In this document: piece after piece, positions 45,496 through 54,503 of the stretch | How the letters are laid out: each line of letters starts with the position of its first letter | Position numbering within the stretch: position 1 is the first letter of the stretch | Assembly (NCBI GenBank): GCA_902826305.1 | Contig: CADEEH010000001.1 | Location: forward strand, 1 to 64,000 | Length of the DNA stretch: 64,000 nucleotides | Origin: an uncultured Burkholderiales bacterium | GTDB taxonomy: Bacteria > Pseudomonadota > Gammaproteobacteria > Burkholderiales > Burkholderiaceae_E | Reading direction: 5' to 3' | Translations under genes and position numbers: made by a program | The notes under the pieces: model-generated | Told to the model about the DNA's origin: nothing | The model's input: the letters and a program-made list of their open reading frames with translations, nothing else | The model's database searches: none

Positions 45496-46353
45496 ATGAC
45501 GATGCAACGATCCGGATTCGATCGATTGACCGATCAGGTGGTCGAACGTTTCGGCGACACACCCGATCCGCGACTGCGCGAGATCATGTCGTCCCTGGTG
45601 CGACACCTGCACGGGTTCATCCGCGAGGTCGGGCTGACCGAAGCCGAGTGGATGCAGGGCATCGAGTTCCTGACCGCCGTCGGCCAGAAGTGTGATGCGC
45701 GGCGGCAGGAGTTCATCCTGCTCAGCGACGTGCTCGGTGCCTCGATGCAGATGGTGTCGGTGCAGAGCGGCAACCCGGCCGGCTGCACCGAATCGACGGT
45801 GTTCGGGCCGTTTCACGTCGAGGGCGCGCCGCACTACGCCGATGGCGGCGATGTCGGCAACGGCGCGTCCGGCACGGCGTGCCGTGTCCGCGGGCGCGTG
45901 TGCGGCCCCGACGGCGAGGCCGTGCCCGGCGCCATCGTCGACGTCTGGCAGTCCGATGACGACGGGCTGTACGACGTGCAGCGCCCGGAACTCGATCGTG
46001 CGCAGGGCCGCGGCGTGCTGACCTCGGGGCCGGACGGCGGGTTCTGGTTCCGCACCGTCGTGCCCGAGCCCTACCCGATACCCACCGACGGCCCGGTCGG
46101 CCGGTTGCTGCAGGCCACGCGGCGCTCGGCATGGCGGCCGGCCCATCTGCACTTCAGGATCCGCGCCGACGGCTACCGGACGCTGATCACCCACGTGTTC
46201 CGTCGCGATGATCCGCACCTGGGCACCGATCCGGTCTTCGGGGTGCGCCCGTCGCTGATCGCGGACTGGCCACCGGCGGCCGACGGCATCACCCAATTGT
46301 CGTTCGACTTCGTGCTGGCCCGGGTGCACGATTCGGGATCGAAGGAGTCCTGA
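45496..46353 (+). CDS. Hydroxyquinol 1,2-dioxygenase (intradiol)
   Basis: 285 residues of the intradiol dioxygenase family with an N-terminal helical dimerisation domain. Fe(III) ligands are Tyr159, Tyr193, His217 and His219 (AHLHF). It opens hydroxyquinol (1,2,4-trihydroxybenzene) to maleylacetate. The hydroxyquinol rather than catechol assignment rests on context: the adjacent maleylacetate reductase, and absence of muconate cycloisomerase and muconolactone isomerase. GGAGG precedes ATG 45496; a second ATG lies two codons on. Confidence 0.88.
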   Translation: MTMQRSGFDRLTDQVVERFGDTPDPRLREIMSSLVRHLHGFIREVGLTEAEWMQGIEFLTAVGQKCDARRQEFILLSDVLGASMQMVSVQSGNPAGCTESTVFGPFHVEGAPHYADGGDVGNGASGTACRVRGRVCGPDGEAVPGAIVDVWQSDDDGLYDVQRPELDRAQGRGVLTSGPDGGFWFRTVVPEPYPIPTDGPVGRLLQATRRSAWRPAHLHFRIRADGYRTLITHVFRRDDPHLGTDPVFGVRPSLIADWPPAADGITQLSFDFVLARVHDSGSKES

Positions 46354-46355
46354 CG

Positions 46356-47072
46356 ATGATCGACAAGATCGCCGCGAGCATCGCCGACGCACTGGAAGGC
46401 ACCGCCGATGGCGCCACCGTCCTGATCGGCGGCTTCGGCACCGCAGGCATTCCGGTTGAACTGATCGACGGACTGATCGACCAGGGGGCACGCGAGCTGA
46501 CCGTGGTCAACAACAACGCGGGCAACGGCGACCAGGGGCTCGCCCGCCTGCTGAAGACCGGCCGCGTGCGCAAGATCGTCTGCAGCTTTCCGCGCCAGAC
46601 CGATTCCTGGGTGTTCGACGAGTTGTATCGGGCGGGACGGATCGAACTCGAACTCGTCCCCCAGGGCAATCTCGCCGAGCGGCTGCGCGCGGCCGGCGCC
46701 GGCATCGGTGCCTTCTTCACGCCGACCGGCTTCGGCACCGAACTGGCGCGCCATGCCGACGGCACGTCGAAGGAGACCCGGATGATCGACGGCAGGCCGC
46801 ACGTGCTCGAATATCCGATCCACGGCGACCTCGCGCTGATCAAGGCCGAACGAGGGGACCGCTGGGGCAATCTCGTCTACCACAAGGCGGCGCGCAATTT
46901 CGGCCCGGTGATGGCCACCGCCGCCCGCCGCACGGTGGCCAGCGTGCACGAGGTCGTCGAACTCGGCGCGCTCGATCCGGAGAGCATCGTGACACCCGGC
47001 ATCCACGTGACCCGCATCGTGCGCGTCGAACGCCGGGCCACGCAGGCCGGCGGCTTCAGTCGCGCCGCCTGA
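46356..47072 (+). CDS. pcaI: 3-oxoadipate CoA-transferase, subunit A
   Basis: 238 residues; family I CoA-transferase alpha subunit with GGFGTAGIP near 28-36. With the beta subunit it transfers CoA from succinyl-CoA to 3-oxoadipate. A dedicated thiolase for the last step is not in the window. It begins 2 bp after the dioxygenase stop. Confidence 0.9.
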   Translation: MIDKIAASIADALEGTADGATVLIGGFGTAGIPVELIDGLIDQGARELTVVNNNAGNGDQGLARLLKTGRVRKIVCSFPRQTDSWVFDELYRAGRIELELVPQGNLAERLRAAGAGIGAFFTPTGFGTELARHADGTSKETRMIDGRPHVLEYPIHGDLALIKAERGDRWGNLVYHKAARNFGPVMATAARRTVASVHEVVELGALDPESIVTPGIHVTRIVRVERRATQAGGFSRAA

Positions 47073-47083
47073 GGAGACGCCCG

Positions 47084-47764
47084 ATGCCCGCCACATACCG
47101 CCGTCGCAGCAAGGACGAACTGGCGCGACGGGTCGCGATCGACATCCACGACGGCGCCTGCGTGAACCTGGGCATCGGCATGCCGACGCTGGTGGCCAAC
47201 CACATCCCCGCCGACCGCGAGCTGGTCCTGCACAGCGAAAACGGCATCCTCGGCATGGGGCCGGCACCCGAGGCCGGCGCCGAGGACTACGACCTGATCA
47301 ACGCCGGCAAACAACCGGTGACGTTGCGTCCCGGCGGGGCCTATTTCCATCACGCCGACAGCTTCGCGATGATGCGCGGCGGCCACCTGGACATCTGCGT
47401 GCTCGGCGCGTTCCAGGTCTCCGCGACCGGTGACCTGGCCAACTGGAGCACCGGCGAGCCGGGTGCGATCCCGGCCGTCGGCGGCGCGATGGACCTGGCG
47501 ATCGGCGCCCGCCAGACCTGGGTGATGATGGACCTGCTGACCCGGCAGGGCGACAGCAAGATCGTCGCGCGCTGCACCTACCCGCTGACCGCGATCGGTT
47601 GTGTCAAGCGCGTCTACACGGACCTGTGCACGCTGGCCTGCACGCCGGATGGCCTGGTGCTGATCGACGTCGTCGACGGACTGTCGACGGGTGAACTGGA
47701 ACGGCTGGTCGGGCTGCCGATCGGCACGGCAGCCGGCGCCGCCCCGGCCGCGGCGAACCGCTAG
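47084..47764 (+). CDS. pcaJ: 3-oxoadipate CoA-transferase, subunit B
   Basis: 226 residues; beta subunit with catalytic Glu52 in SENGILGMGP, plus GGAMDLAIGARQTWVMMD. Last gene of the operon; a 20-bp palindrome overlaps its stop. Context supports 3-oxoadipate rather than acetoacetate as the acid. Confidence 0.9.
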   Translation: MPATYRRRSKDELARRVAIDIHDGACVNLGIGMPTLVANHIPADRELVLHSENGILGMGPAPEAGAEDYDLINAGKQPVTLRPGGAYFHHADSFAMMRGGHLDICVLGAFQVSATGDLANWSTGEPGAIPAVGGAMDLAIGARQTWVMMDLLTRQGDSKIVARCTYPLTAIGCVKRVYTDLCTLACTPDGLVLIDVVDGLSTGELERLVGLPIGTAAGAAPAAANR

Positions 47765-47782
47765 GGCCTGTCGACAGGCCCT
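47763..47782. terminator. 20-bp palindrome at convergent operon ends
   Basis: AGGGCCTGTCGACAGGCCCT, perfect palindrome: an 8-bp stem with TCGA loop. It overlaps the pcaJ stop and lies 16 bp from the convergent GST stop, so it can serve both directions. No T-tract. Confidence 0.55.
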
Positions 47783-47798
47783 GGTTCGCTGCAACCCA

Positions 47799-48431
47799 TC
47801 AGCTCATCCGCGGCATCGTCTTCGCGAACGACGGCCGCTCGCGCATCGCAGCGGCGAGCACGCCCAGGCCGGGTGTCGCCGGCAGCCAGGCCTGGTCACC
47901 GAAGCGAAGCTGCTGGTAGTCGTACAGCGTGACCGCGGCAATCACGTCGAGTGTCGGCGCCTCGCGACCACGATCCTTGCCGCCGAGCGAGCCGGCGACC
48001 GCCTCGAGCCGCTGCATGCCTTCGATCATCGTCCGGCGGCGTCGCAAGCCGACCGGTGTCTCGTCGAACAACACCGGCGCGGTGACCTTGCGGATGATGA
48101 TCGTGTGCACCGCCGCGTCGATCGCGCCGAGCGCGATGCCCGCGCGTGACAGGACACCGGCCGCCGCGGCCGGATCCGGCCCGACCAGGCTCGGCCACCC
48201 GGGTGCCGGTCGTGTCATCTCGAGCCACTGCACGATCAGCAGGCTCTCGGCGATCGGTGTGCCGTCGTCGAGGATCAGCGTCGGCACTCGGGTTGCCGCG
48301 TTGGCGGCGCGCAACCGCGGATCGTCGGCCCAGGGATCGACGATCGTCGGCTCCACCTCCAATCCCTTTTCGATCATCGAGACGCGGGCGATCCGCACGT
48401 AGGGCGACGTGGTGTTGGCGAGCAGTTGCAT
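47799..48431 (-). CDS. Glutathione S-transferase family protein
   Basis: 210 residues with N-terminal thioredoxin-like GST domain (TSPYVRIARVSMIEKGLEVE region; TRVPTLILDDG; IAESLLIVQWL) and an all-helical C-terminal domain. Ser9 of TTSPY is the likely catalytic residue. Last gene of a minus-strand run with a SnoaL-like gene, another GST and an SDR. Confidence 0.85.
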   Translation of the reverse strand: MQLLANTTSPYVRIARVSMIEKGLEVEPTIVDPWADDPRLRAANAATRVPTLILDDGTPIAESLLIVQWLEMTRPAPGWPSLVGPDPAAAAGVLSRAGIALGAIDAAVHTIIIRKVTAPVLFDETPVGLRRRRTMIEGMQRLEAVAGSLGGKDRGREAPTLDVIAAVTLYDYQQLRFGDQAWLPATPGLGVLAAAMRERPSFAKTMPRMS

Positions 48432-48443
48432 GATGTGCCCCGG

Positions 48444-48863
48444 TCAGGCCGGCAATGCGCCGAGCTGCTTGAGCATGCCGAGGTTGTCGAGCAGCGCCCA
48501 GTGCTCGACCAGCACGCCATCGCGGATCTGGAACAGATCCAGCACGCCGATGTCGATCTTGCGTCCGGTTGCCGCCATCTCGCCGAACGGACCGGTATGG
48601 GTGCCCTTGACACGCAGCCGCACCAGCACCTTGTCGCCCTCGGCGACGAAATCCTCGAGCGGCAGTTCCATGTCGGGGAATGCCGGCAGCAGCGCGTCGT
48701 GCAACTGCGTGACACCCTGCGGCCCGCGCACCTCGAACGGCAGCCCGGGATCGTGGCGTACGAACGTCGGTGCGATGTGCCGCTGCATCCACTGCGTATC
48801 CCGCGCGAGGAACGCACGGAAATAATCGCGGCAGATCTGCTTGTTGGTCTCCAGGACACTCAC
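48444..48863 (-). CDS. SnoaL-like (NTF2-fold) protein
   Basis: 139-residue protein of the SnoaL/NTF2-like fold: ICRDYFRAFLARD at the N-terminus, FVRHDPGLPF, DLFQIRDGVLVEHWALLDNLG (positions 108-128). Such proteins are polyketide cyclases, ester hydrolases or binding proteins; the reaction here is unknown. It lies between two GST-like genes, 12 and 19 bp from them. Confidence 0.78.
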   Translation of the reverse strand: MSVLETNKQICRDYFRAFLARDTQWMQRHIAPTFVRHDPGLPFEVRGPQGVTQLHDALLPAFPDMELPLEDFVAEGDKVLVRLRVKGTHTGPFGEMAATGRKIDIGVLDLFQIRDGVLVEHWALLDNLGMLKQLGALPA

Positions 48864-48882
48864 GGTCGTCTCCTCTCGATGG

Positions 48883-49806
48883 TCACGCCGCGACGACGTC
48901 GAAGCCCAGGCGGGGGAAATGCAGGTGCAGGTCGCCGGCCTGTGTGTCGCGGTGATGGATCACGACTTCGCGGTCGTTCGCGGCGACCAGCGTGCCGGTG
49001 ACCGGCACGCGGGCGTTGTCATCCGGGGTCACGGTCACCCGGGTGCCCGCCTTCAGGCCGCCCGGATCGCCGTTCGGCTCGAGGTGGACGACCCGCACCG
49101 GCTCGGCCGCCTTCGCCGCCGCAAACGCTTCCTCGGCGCTCATCGGGGTCGACGTGCCGTGTCCGAAGGCCGAGATCCGGTCGTACCACGGCGCCAGCGG
49201 CGCCAGGCCGAGCAGCGCATCGACGTCCGGCGGGCAATTCTTGCGCAGCAGGTAGACGGTCTGCCACAGGGCCAGGTCGGCGGCACTCGGCGCGTTGCCG
49301 AACAGGAACGACCGCGTCGACAGCGCCTGCCTGACCCAGGCGAACTGGGCGCGCAGGAACTGCACGTGCTGGTCGAACTGCGGCGCCATCGCGGCCTTCG
49401 AGATGTCGATGCCGAGATAACCTTCCTTGCGATCCTTGATGAACTCCGGCGGGATGTGTTCGCCGATGAAGTGCACCAGCACGCCGATCGTCGGGATCCA
49501 CGCCTGGCGCTCCCAGGCGAAGCCGAGTCCCTGGGCGACACCTTCGCTGCCCGCCGGGTAGAACGTGGGTGCCGGATGCAGCCGTTCGAGCGCGGGCAGG
49601 ATCACGTTGGTGTCGCAGAAGATGTCGGCGCCGATCTGCAGCACCGGCGCACGTCGGTAGCCGCCGGTCAGCGGCGTCAGCAGCGGGCGCGGCGGCAGCC
49701 CGGCGATCTCCACCGATTTCCAGGCCAGCCGCTTCATGCCCAGCGCGATACGGACCTTCTCCGAGAAGGTCGAGAATGGATAGTGATGCAGGATGATGTC
49801 GCTCAC
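48883..49806 (-). CDS. GST-fold protein with a C-terminal extension
   Basis: 307 residues. The first 220 or so are a GST-like protein (thioredoxin-fold HHYPFSTFSEKVRIAL at the N-terminus, a helical domain after). The last 75 (from about 232) are a beta-rich region with GGLKAGTRVTVTPDD and a His-rich IHHRDTQAGDLHLHFPR, not part of an ordinary GST. The GTG at 49806 follows GGAGAC and starts where the GST fold starts. Family and extension function unknown. Confidence 0.75.
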   Translation of the reverse strand: MSDIILHHYPFSTFSEKVRIALGMKRLAWKSVEIAGLPPRPLLTPLTGGYRRAPVLQIGADIFCDTNVILPALERLHPAPTFYPAGSEGVAQGLGFAWERQAWIPTIGVLVHFIGEHIPPEFIKDRKEGYLGIDISKAAMAPQFDQHVQFLRAQFAWVRQALSTRSFLFGNAPSAADLALWQTVYLLRKNCPPDVDALLGLAPLAPWYDRISAFGHGTSTPMSAEEAFAAAKAAEPVRVVHLEPNGDPGGLKAGTRVTVTPDDNARVPVTGTLVAANDREVVIHHRDTQAGDLHLHFPRLGFDVVAA

Positions 49807-49825
49807 GGTGTCTCCTCGGATTCGT

Positions 49826-50584
49826 TCAATACATGATGTGGCCACCGTCGACGACGATGGTCTGCCCGGATACGAACGACGCCAGGTCCGACAGCAGGTA
49901 CAACGCGGTCCCGACCAGATCGTCCGGCTTCTGCTCGCGCGAGATCGCACGCGCCTTCAGGAAACTCTGCTGCCATTCGACGGGACGGTTCTTCGTCGCG
50001 TCGGTGATCACGAAGCCGGGGGCGATGCAGTTGACCCGCACCCCGTGTGCGCCGCATTCCTTGGCCAGGCCCTTGGTCATCGACAGCACCGCACCCTTGG
50101 TCGCGACATAGTGCAGGTAACCCGGCTGGCCGGCCACCGCGACCACCGAGGCGATGTTGACGATCGCGCCGGACTTGCGCTCGCGCATCGCCGGCATCAC
50201 CGCCTTGCAGCACTGCCAGACGCCCTTGACGTTGACCGCGAAGATCCGGTCCCACTGCGCGGGATCGAGTTCCTCGAACGGCGTCAGCCGGACCTCGCGG
50301 AAGTAGGCGGCATTGTTGACCAGGCCGTCGATGCGGCCGAAACGCTCGAGCGCGGCGCGCGCCATCACACGGACCGACTCGTCGTCGGCGACATCGACCC
50401 GCACCGCGAGCGCCCGGCCGCCGGCACTCTCGACCGCGGCGACGGTCTCGCCGGCATCGTTCATGTCGGCGACGACGACGTTGGCACCCCGGGCGGCACA
50501 ACCGAGGGCGAACGCCTGGCCGATGCCGGTGGCGGCGCCGGTGACGATGATCGTGCGCTCGGCGAGAAGGTCATGGCTGGACAT
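49826..50584 (-). CDS. Short-chain dehydrogenase/reductase
   Basis: 252 residues: cofactor motif TGAATGIG near 15-22, NNAA near 93, catalytic Ser in NIASVVAV, Tyr/Lys in YVATKG, C-terminal DGGHIMY. ATG 50584 chosen because it starts the family length. Asp in VADMN suggests NAD preference. It heads the SDR-GST-SnoaL-GST run; a TGTAAT -10-like hexamer lies 57 bp upstream. Confidence 0.88.
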   Translation of the reverse strand: MSSHDLLAERTIIVTGAATGIGQAFALGCAARGANVVVADMNDAGETVAAVESAGGRALAVRVDVADDESVRVMARAALERFGRIDGLVNNAAYFREVRLTPFEELDPAQWDRIFAVNVKGVWQCCKAVMPAMRERKSGAIVNIASVVAVAGQPGYLHYVATKGAVLSMTKGLAKECGAHGVRVNCIAPGFVITDATKNRPVEWQQSFLKARAISREQKPDDLVGTALYLLSDLASFVSGQTIVVDGGHIMY

Positions 50585-50668
50585 GGGGACGGCCTTTCGT
50601 GCGATGGCGCGCACTGTCGCCCCGCCGGCCGGTGGTGGCAATTACAAAGTGCTTCACTCAGTGTTGCC

Positions 50669-50688
50669 GGCCGGGCAAGAGCCCGGCC
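50669..50688 (-). terminator. Hairpin between otnI and the SDR gene
   Basis: GGCCGGGC / GCCCGGCC with a 4-base loop, 37 bp past the otnI stop. It separates the otn operon from the SDR-GST run. No T-tract. Confidence 0.5.
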
Positions 50689-50724
50689 CCGCGTTCCGGG
50701 CGCTGCGGCCGGACCCGGCCGACC

Positions 50725-51525
50725 TCAGCTTCGCCAGCCGAGCCCCTGCGTCGTCGCGCCGGCGGCGGCACCGCGCGCGGGCCGGTACTCCAGGCCGACC
50801 CAGCCCTGCCAGCCGCATGTCTTCGCGACTTCGTCGATCACCCGAAGCAGATACCGGTAGTCCAGTTCGCCGACGTCGGGTTCATGGCGCTCCGGGACAC
50901 CGGCGATCTGGAAATGGCCGACACGACCCGTCGGCAGGTAGCGCCGGATCTTCATCGCGAGGTCACCCTCGACGATCTGGCAGTGGTACAGGTCCATCTG
51001 CACCTTCAGGTTGGTCGCACCGACGCGTTCGACGATCGCGTGCGCTTCGTCCTGGCGATTCAGGAAGAAGCCGGGGATGTCGCGGGTATTGATCGGTTCG
51101 ATCAGCACGTCGCGACCGGCACTCGCCGCCTGGGCCGCGGCCCACGCCAGGTTGGACTCGTAGACGGCCTGGAGCGCCGCACGATCCGAGCCCGCCGGCG
51201 CGAGGCCGGCCATCACGTGGATGCGCGGACATCCGAGCACCTCCGCGTACTCGAGGGCCTGCACGATGCCACGGCGGAACTCGGCTTCCCGGCCGGGCAG
51301 GCAGGCGAGACCCCGCTCGCCGCCGTCCCAGTTGCCGGGCGGTGCATTGAACAGCACCTGCTGCAGGCCGTTGTCGCGCAGCCGGGCCGCCAGTTCGGCC
51401 GCCGGATGAGCGTACGGGAACAGGTATTCGACCGCGGTGAAGCCGTCGCGGGCGGCTGCGGCGAAGCGATCGAGGAACACATGTTCGTTGTAGAGCATCG
51501 TCAGGTTGGCGGCGAGTCGGGGCAT
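50725..51525 (-). CDS. otnI: 2-oxo-tetronate isomerase (hydroxypyruvate isomerase family)
   Basis: 266-residue TIM-barrel isomerase. Metal-site residues are visible in [20 protein letters not shown] and the C-terminal GLEYRP. OtnI interconverts 2-oxo- and 3-oxo-tetronate. Assignment over hydroxypyruvate isomerase rests on the adjacent otnC and otnK. ATG 51525, 16 bp downstream of otnC. Confidence 0.88.
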   Translation of the reverse strand: MPRLAANLTMLYNEHVFLDRFAAAARDGFTAVEYLFPYAHPAAELAARLRDNGLQQVLFNAPPGNWDGGERGLACLPGREAEFRRGIVQALEYAEVLGCPRIHVMAGLAPAGSDRAALQAVYESNLAWAAAQAASAGRDVLIEPINTRDIPGFFLNRQDEAHAIVERVGATNLKVQMDLYHCQIVEGDLAMKIRRYLPTGRVGHFQIAGVPERHEPDVGELDYRYLLRVIDEVAKTCGWQGWVGLEYRPARGAAAGATTQGLGWRS

Positions 51526-51541
51526 GATGTTCACCAGTCGT

Positions 51542-52198
51542 TTACCAGCGGGCGCCGAAGTGACGGCGCAGTTCATCGATGTGGTCGTCCGCGAGCGGGG
51601 GCAACGCGCGGCCGTTGATGATCCAGAGCTTCGCGGTCTCCTCGAGTTCCTCGAGCACCGCGCTCGCCTCGGCCGGACTGTGATGCCAGGCGACCGGACC
51701 GAGCCGCTCGAGCATCACGGCCCGGATCGGCGTGCCGCGATCACGCATCGCGGTGATCCTCGAGAAGACCCGCTCGGCCACTTCCTCGGCACCCGGCCGG
51801 CCATAACTGATCAACGGCACGTGGCCGACCTTCATCACGAAGTACGGGGTGATCGGCGGCACGATGTCGTCGTCGGTCCACACACCGGCGAGTGACAGCG
51901 CCACCAGATGCGTCGAATGGGTGTGGATCACGCAGCGTGCGTCCGGATCGGCCGCATAGATGCGCCGGTGCAGCGCGAGAGTCTTCGATGCCCGGTCACC
52001 GGCGGTCTGCACGCCGTCGGCGCCGACGGCAGCGAGCCGTCCCGGCTCGAGTGTGCCCATGCAGGCGTCGGTCGGCGTGATCAGGAAGCTGCCGTCATCG
52101 AGCCGCACGCTGATGTTGCCGGCGCTCGCGTGCACATAACCGCGCTGGTACAGCGACGCACCGACCCGGCAGATCTCGGCGCGCAGGCGTTCGGTCAT
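51542..52198 (-). CDS. otnC: 3-oxo-tetronate 4-phosphate decarboxylase (class II aldolase family)
   Basis: 218 residues. Class II aldolase/adducin fold with zinc ligands in HTHSTH, and a GNISVR motif near the N-terminus. OtnC decarboxylates 3-oxo-tetronate 4-phosphate to dihydroxyacetone phosphate. ATG overlaps the otnK stop (ATGA). Confidence 0.9.
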   Translation of the reverse strand: MTERLRAEICRVGASLYQRGYVHASAGNISVRLDDGSFLITPTDACMGTLEPGRLAAVGADGVQTAGDRASKTLALHRRIYAADPDARCVIHTHSTHLVALSLAGVWTDDDIVPPITPYFVMKVGHVPLISYGRPGAEEVAERVFSRITAMRDRGTPIRAVMLERLGPVAWHHSPAEASAVLEELEETAKLWIINGRALPPLADDHIDELRRHFGARW

Positions 52199-53469
52199 CC
52201 GAGCCCCGCGAACGCATCGGTGAAGAAGCCGGGACGCCCGAAGTTGCCCGACTTCAACGCCAGGTGCAGCATGTCGCCGCCGGCGGCCGGGGAACGCGCC
52301 GCGGTCCACGGCACGCCGGGGTCGATCTGGCGGCCGATCGTCATCTGGCGCACACCAAGCGCCTGCACGACGGCACCGCTGGTCTCGCCGCCGGCGACCA
52401 CCAGTTGCCGCACGCCGGCACGCACCAGGCCATCGGCGATGCGGGCGAGGGTCGCCTCGACCAGCGCACCGGCATGTTCGCTGCCGAGCTGCTGCTGGAC
52501 GGCCTTGACGCGATCGGGCTCGGCGGTGGCGTAGGCCAGCACCGGGCCGGTGCCGAGGTGGGGCACCAGCGCGGCGAGGGCTTCGCCGGCGATGTCGCGG
52601 CCGGCGGCGATCGCCAGCGGGTCGACCGCAAACGCCGGCCGACCGCTGGCCAGGAATCGGGCGACCTGCCCGTTGGTGGCCACCGAGCAACTGCCCGATA
52701 CGACCGCGCGCAGGCCGCGCGCCTCCGGCAGGCGGTCCGCGCCGGCGGCATCGCCGAGCCGGCCGGACCAGTTCTGCGGCAGGCCGATCGCGATCCCCGA
52801 GCCGGCGGTCACCAGCGGCATGCCGGCCAGCGCCGGGCCGATGCGCATCAGGTCGTCGTCCGAGATCGCATCGACGATCGCGACCTGGACGCCCTCGGCG
52901 CGCAGCGCGGCGAAACGCTCGGTGATCGCCTGCGGCCCCCGGGCCACCACGTCGTAGGCGACCAGGCCGACGCGCCGCCGCGTCTGTGCCTGCAGCACCC
53001 GGACCAGGCTGGCATCGGTCATCGGCGTGAGCGGATGATCCTTCATGCCGCTGTCCGACAACAGCAGGTCGCCGACGAACAGGTGACCCTTGAACACCGT
53101 GCGCTGGTTGACCGGGAACGCCGGGCACGCGATCGTGAATTCGCTGTCGAGTGCATCGAGCAACGCGTCGGTCACCGGGCCGATGTTGCCCGCCGGCGTC
53201 GAGTCGAACGTCGAGCAGTACTTGAAGTAGATCTGCTCGGCGCCCTGTGATCGGAGCCAGCGCAGCGCCTCGAGCGACCGGGCGACCGCGTCGGCCGCCG
53301 GTATCGTGCGCGACTTCAACGCGACGACGATCGCATCGGCGCGGTCGTCGAGTGCGCCATCGGGCACGCCGATCGTCTGCACGGTGCGCATGCCGCTGCG
53401 CACCAGGTTGTTGGCGAGGTCGGTGGCACCGGTGGTGTCGTCGGCGATGCAGCCGAGCAGTGCACTCAT
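52195..53469 (-). CDS. otnK: 3-oxo-tetronate kinase (OtnK, DUF1537 family)
   Basis: 424 residues with the N-terminal DUF1537 segment (IADDTTGATDLANNLVRSGM, positions 8-27) and C-terminal nucleotide-binding GGETSGAVVQALG. It phosphorylates 3-oxo-tetronate. It overlaps ltnD upstream and otnC downstream, each by 4 bp. Confidence 0.92.
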   Translation of the reverse strand: MSALLGCIADDTTGATDLANNLVRSGMRTVQTIGVPDGALDDRADAIVVALKSRTIPAADAVARSLEALRWLRSQGAEQIYFKYCSTFDSTPAGNIGPVTDALLDALDSEFTIACPAFPVNQRTVFKGHLFVGDLLLSDSGMKDHPLTPMTDASLVRVLQAQTRRRVGLVAYDVVARGPQAITERFAALRAEGVQVAIVDAISDDDLMRIGPALAGMPLVTAGSGIAIGLPQNWSGRLGDAAGADRLPEARGLRAVVSGSCSVATNGQVARFLASGRPAFAVDPLAIAAGRDIAGEALAALVPHLGTGPVLAYATAEPDRVKAVQQQLGSEHAGALVEATLARIADGLVRAGVRQLVVAGGETSGAVVQALGVRQMTIGRQIDPGVPWTAARSPAAGGDMLHLALKSGNFGRPGFFTDAFAGLG

Positions 53470-54371
53470 GCCTTGCGCTCCGGCAATGGGATGCCCGGGA
53501 AGATCTTGATCACCGCGCTGTCGTCTTCCTTCGCGAAGCCGGCGCTCGACGCCTGCATGAACATCTGGTGCGCGGTCGAAGCCAGCGGCAGCGGGAACTT
53601 GGTCGCACGTGCGGTGTCGAGCACCAGCCCGAGGTCCTTGACGAAGATGTCGACCGCCGACAGCGGCGTATAGTCGCCGGCGAGGACGTGGGCCATCCGG
53701 TTCTCGAACATCCAGCTGTTGCCGGCGCTGTTCGTGATCACCTCGTAGAGTGCGTCGGCCTCGACGCCTTCGCGCAGGCCGAGCGCCATCGCCTCCGCGG
53801 CCGCCGCGATGTGCACGCCGGCGAGCAGCTGGTTGATGATCTTGACCTTGCTGCCGTTGCCGGCGCGATCACCGAGGCGGTAGACCTTGGCCGCCATCGC
53901 GTCGAGCACGCCGCCGGCCTTCGCGTACGCCTCGGGCCTGCCGGCGGTCATCATCGTGATCTGGCCGGTGGCGGCCCTGGCCGCACCGCCGGAGATCGGC
54001 GCGTCCAGGTACAGGATGCCCCGTTCGGCCAGCCGCGCCTCGAGCGCGACGCTCCAGTTCGGATCGACGGTCGAGCACATCACGAACAGGCCGCCGGGCC
54101 CCATGGCCGCCGCGGCACCCGATTCACCGAACAGCACACTGTCGGTCTGCGCGGCATTGACGACGACGCTGACCACCACCTCGCAGGCGCGCGCGACGGC
54201 GGCCGGGCTGTCGCACGCGGTGCCGCCGTCGGCGGCGAACTCGGCGGCCGCGCCGGCACGGACGTCGCAGACATGCACCGGAAAGCCGGCGCGACGCAAC
54301 GAGCCGGCCATGCCGCGGCCCATCGCGCCCAGGCCGATCACGCCGACGGGGAAGCGGGAGGAGTCGGTCAT
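53466..54371 (-). CDS. ltnD: L-threonate/tetronate 2-dehydrogenase
   Basis: 301 residues of the beta-hydroxyacid dehydrogenase family: GLGAMGRGM near 13-21, DAPISGG near 123, and catalytic Lys in GNGSKVKIINQ. With otnK, otnC and otnI it forms the L-threonate and D-erythronate catabolic set. First gene of the operon. ATG 54371 starts the Rossmann domain; no dedicated regulator or transporter is adjacent. Confidence 0.9.
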   Translation of the reverse strand: MTDSSRFPVGVIGLGAMGRGMAGSLRRAGFPVHVCDVRAGAAAEFAADGGTACDSPAAVARACEVVVSVVVNAAQTDSVLFGESGAAAAMGPGGLFVMCSTVDPNWSVALEARLAERGILYLDAPISGGAARAATGQITMMTAGRPEAYAKAGGVLDAMAAKVYRLGDRAGNGSKVKIINQLLAGVHIAAAAEAMALGLREGVEADALYEVITNSAGNSWMFENRMAHVLAGDYTPLSAVDIFVKDLGLVLDTARATKFPLPLASTAHQMFMQASSAGFAKEDDSAVIKIFPGIPLPERKA

Positions 54372-54503
54372 CGATCTGCCCTCATTGGATTCGCAGCAGG
54401 TGCACCGGCTCGGCGGTCGCCGCCCGGGGCTCGATGCGACCGCGCGTGTCCAACGGCGGCGCAGCCGCCTATTGTCCACGATTCGGGGCGATCCGGACGA
54501 GGG

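Noticed and set aside
45496..46353. Catechol 1,2-dioxygenase
   Set aside because: Same fold and ligands, but no catB/catC genes are present and maleylacetate reductase is; hydroxyquinol dioxygenase fits better.
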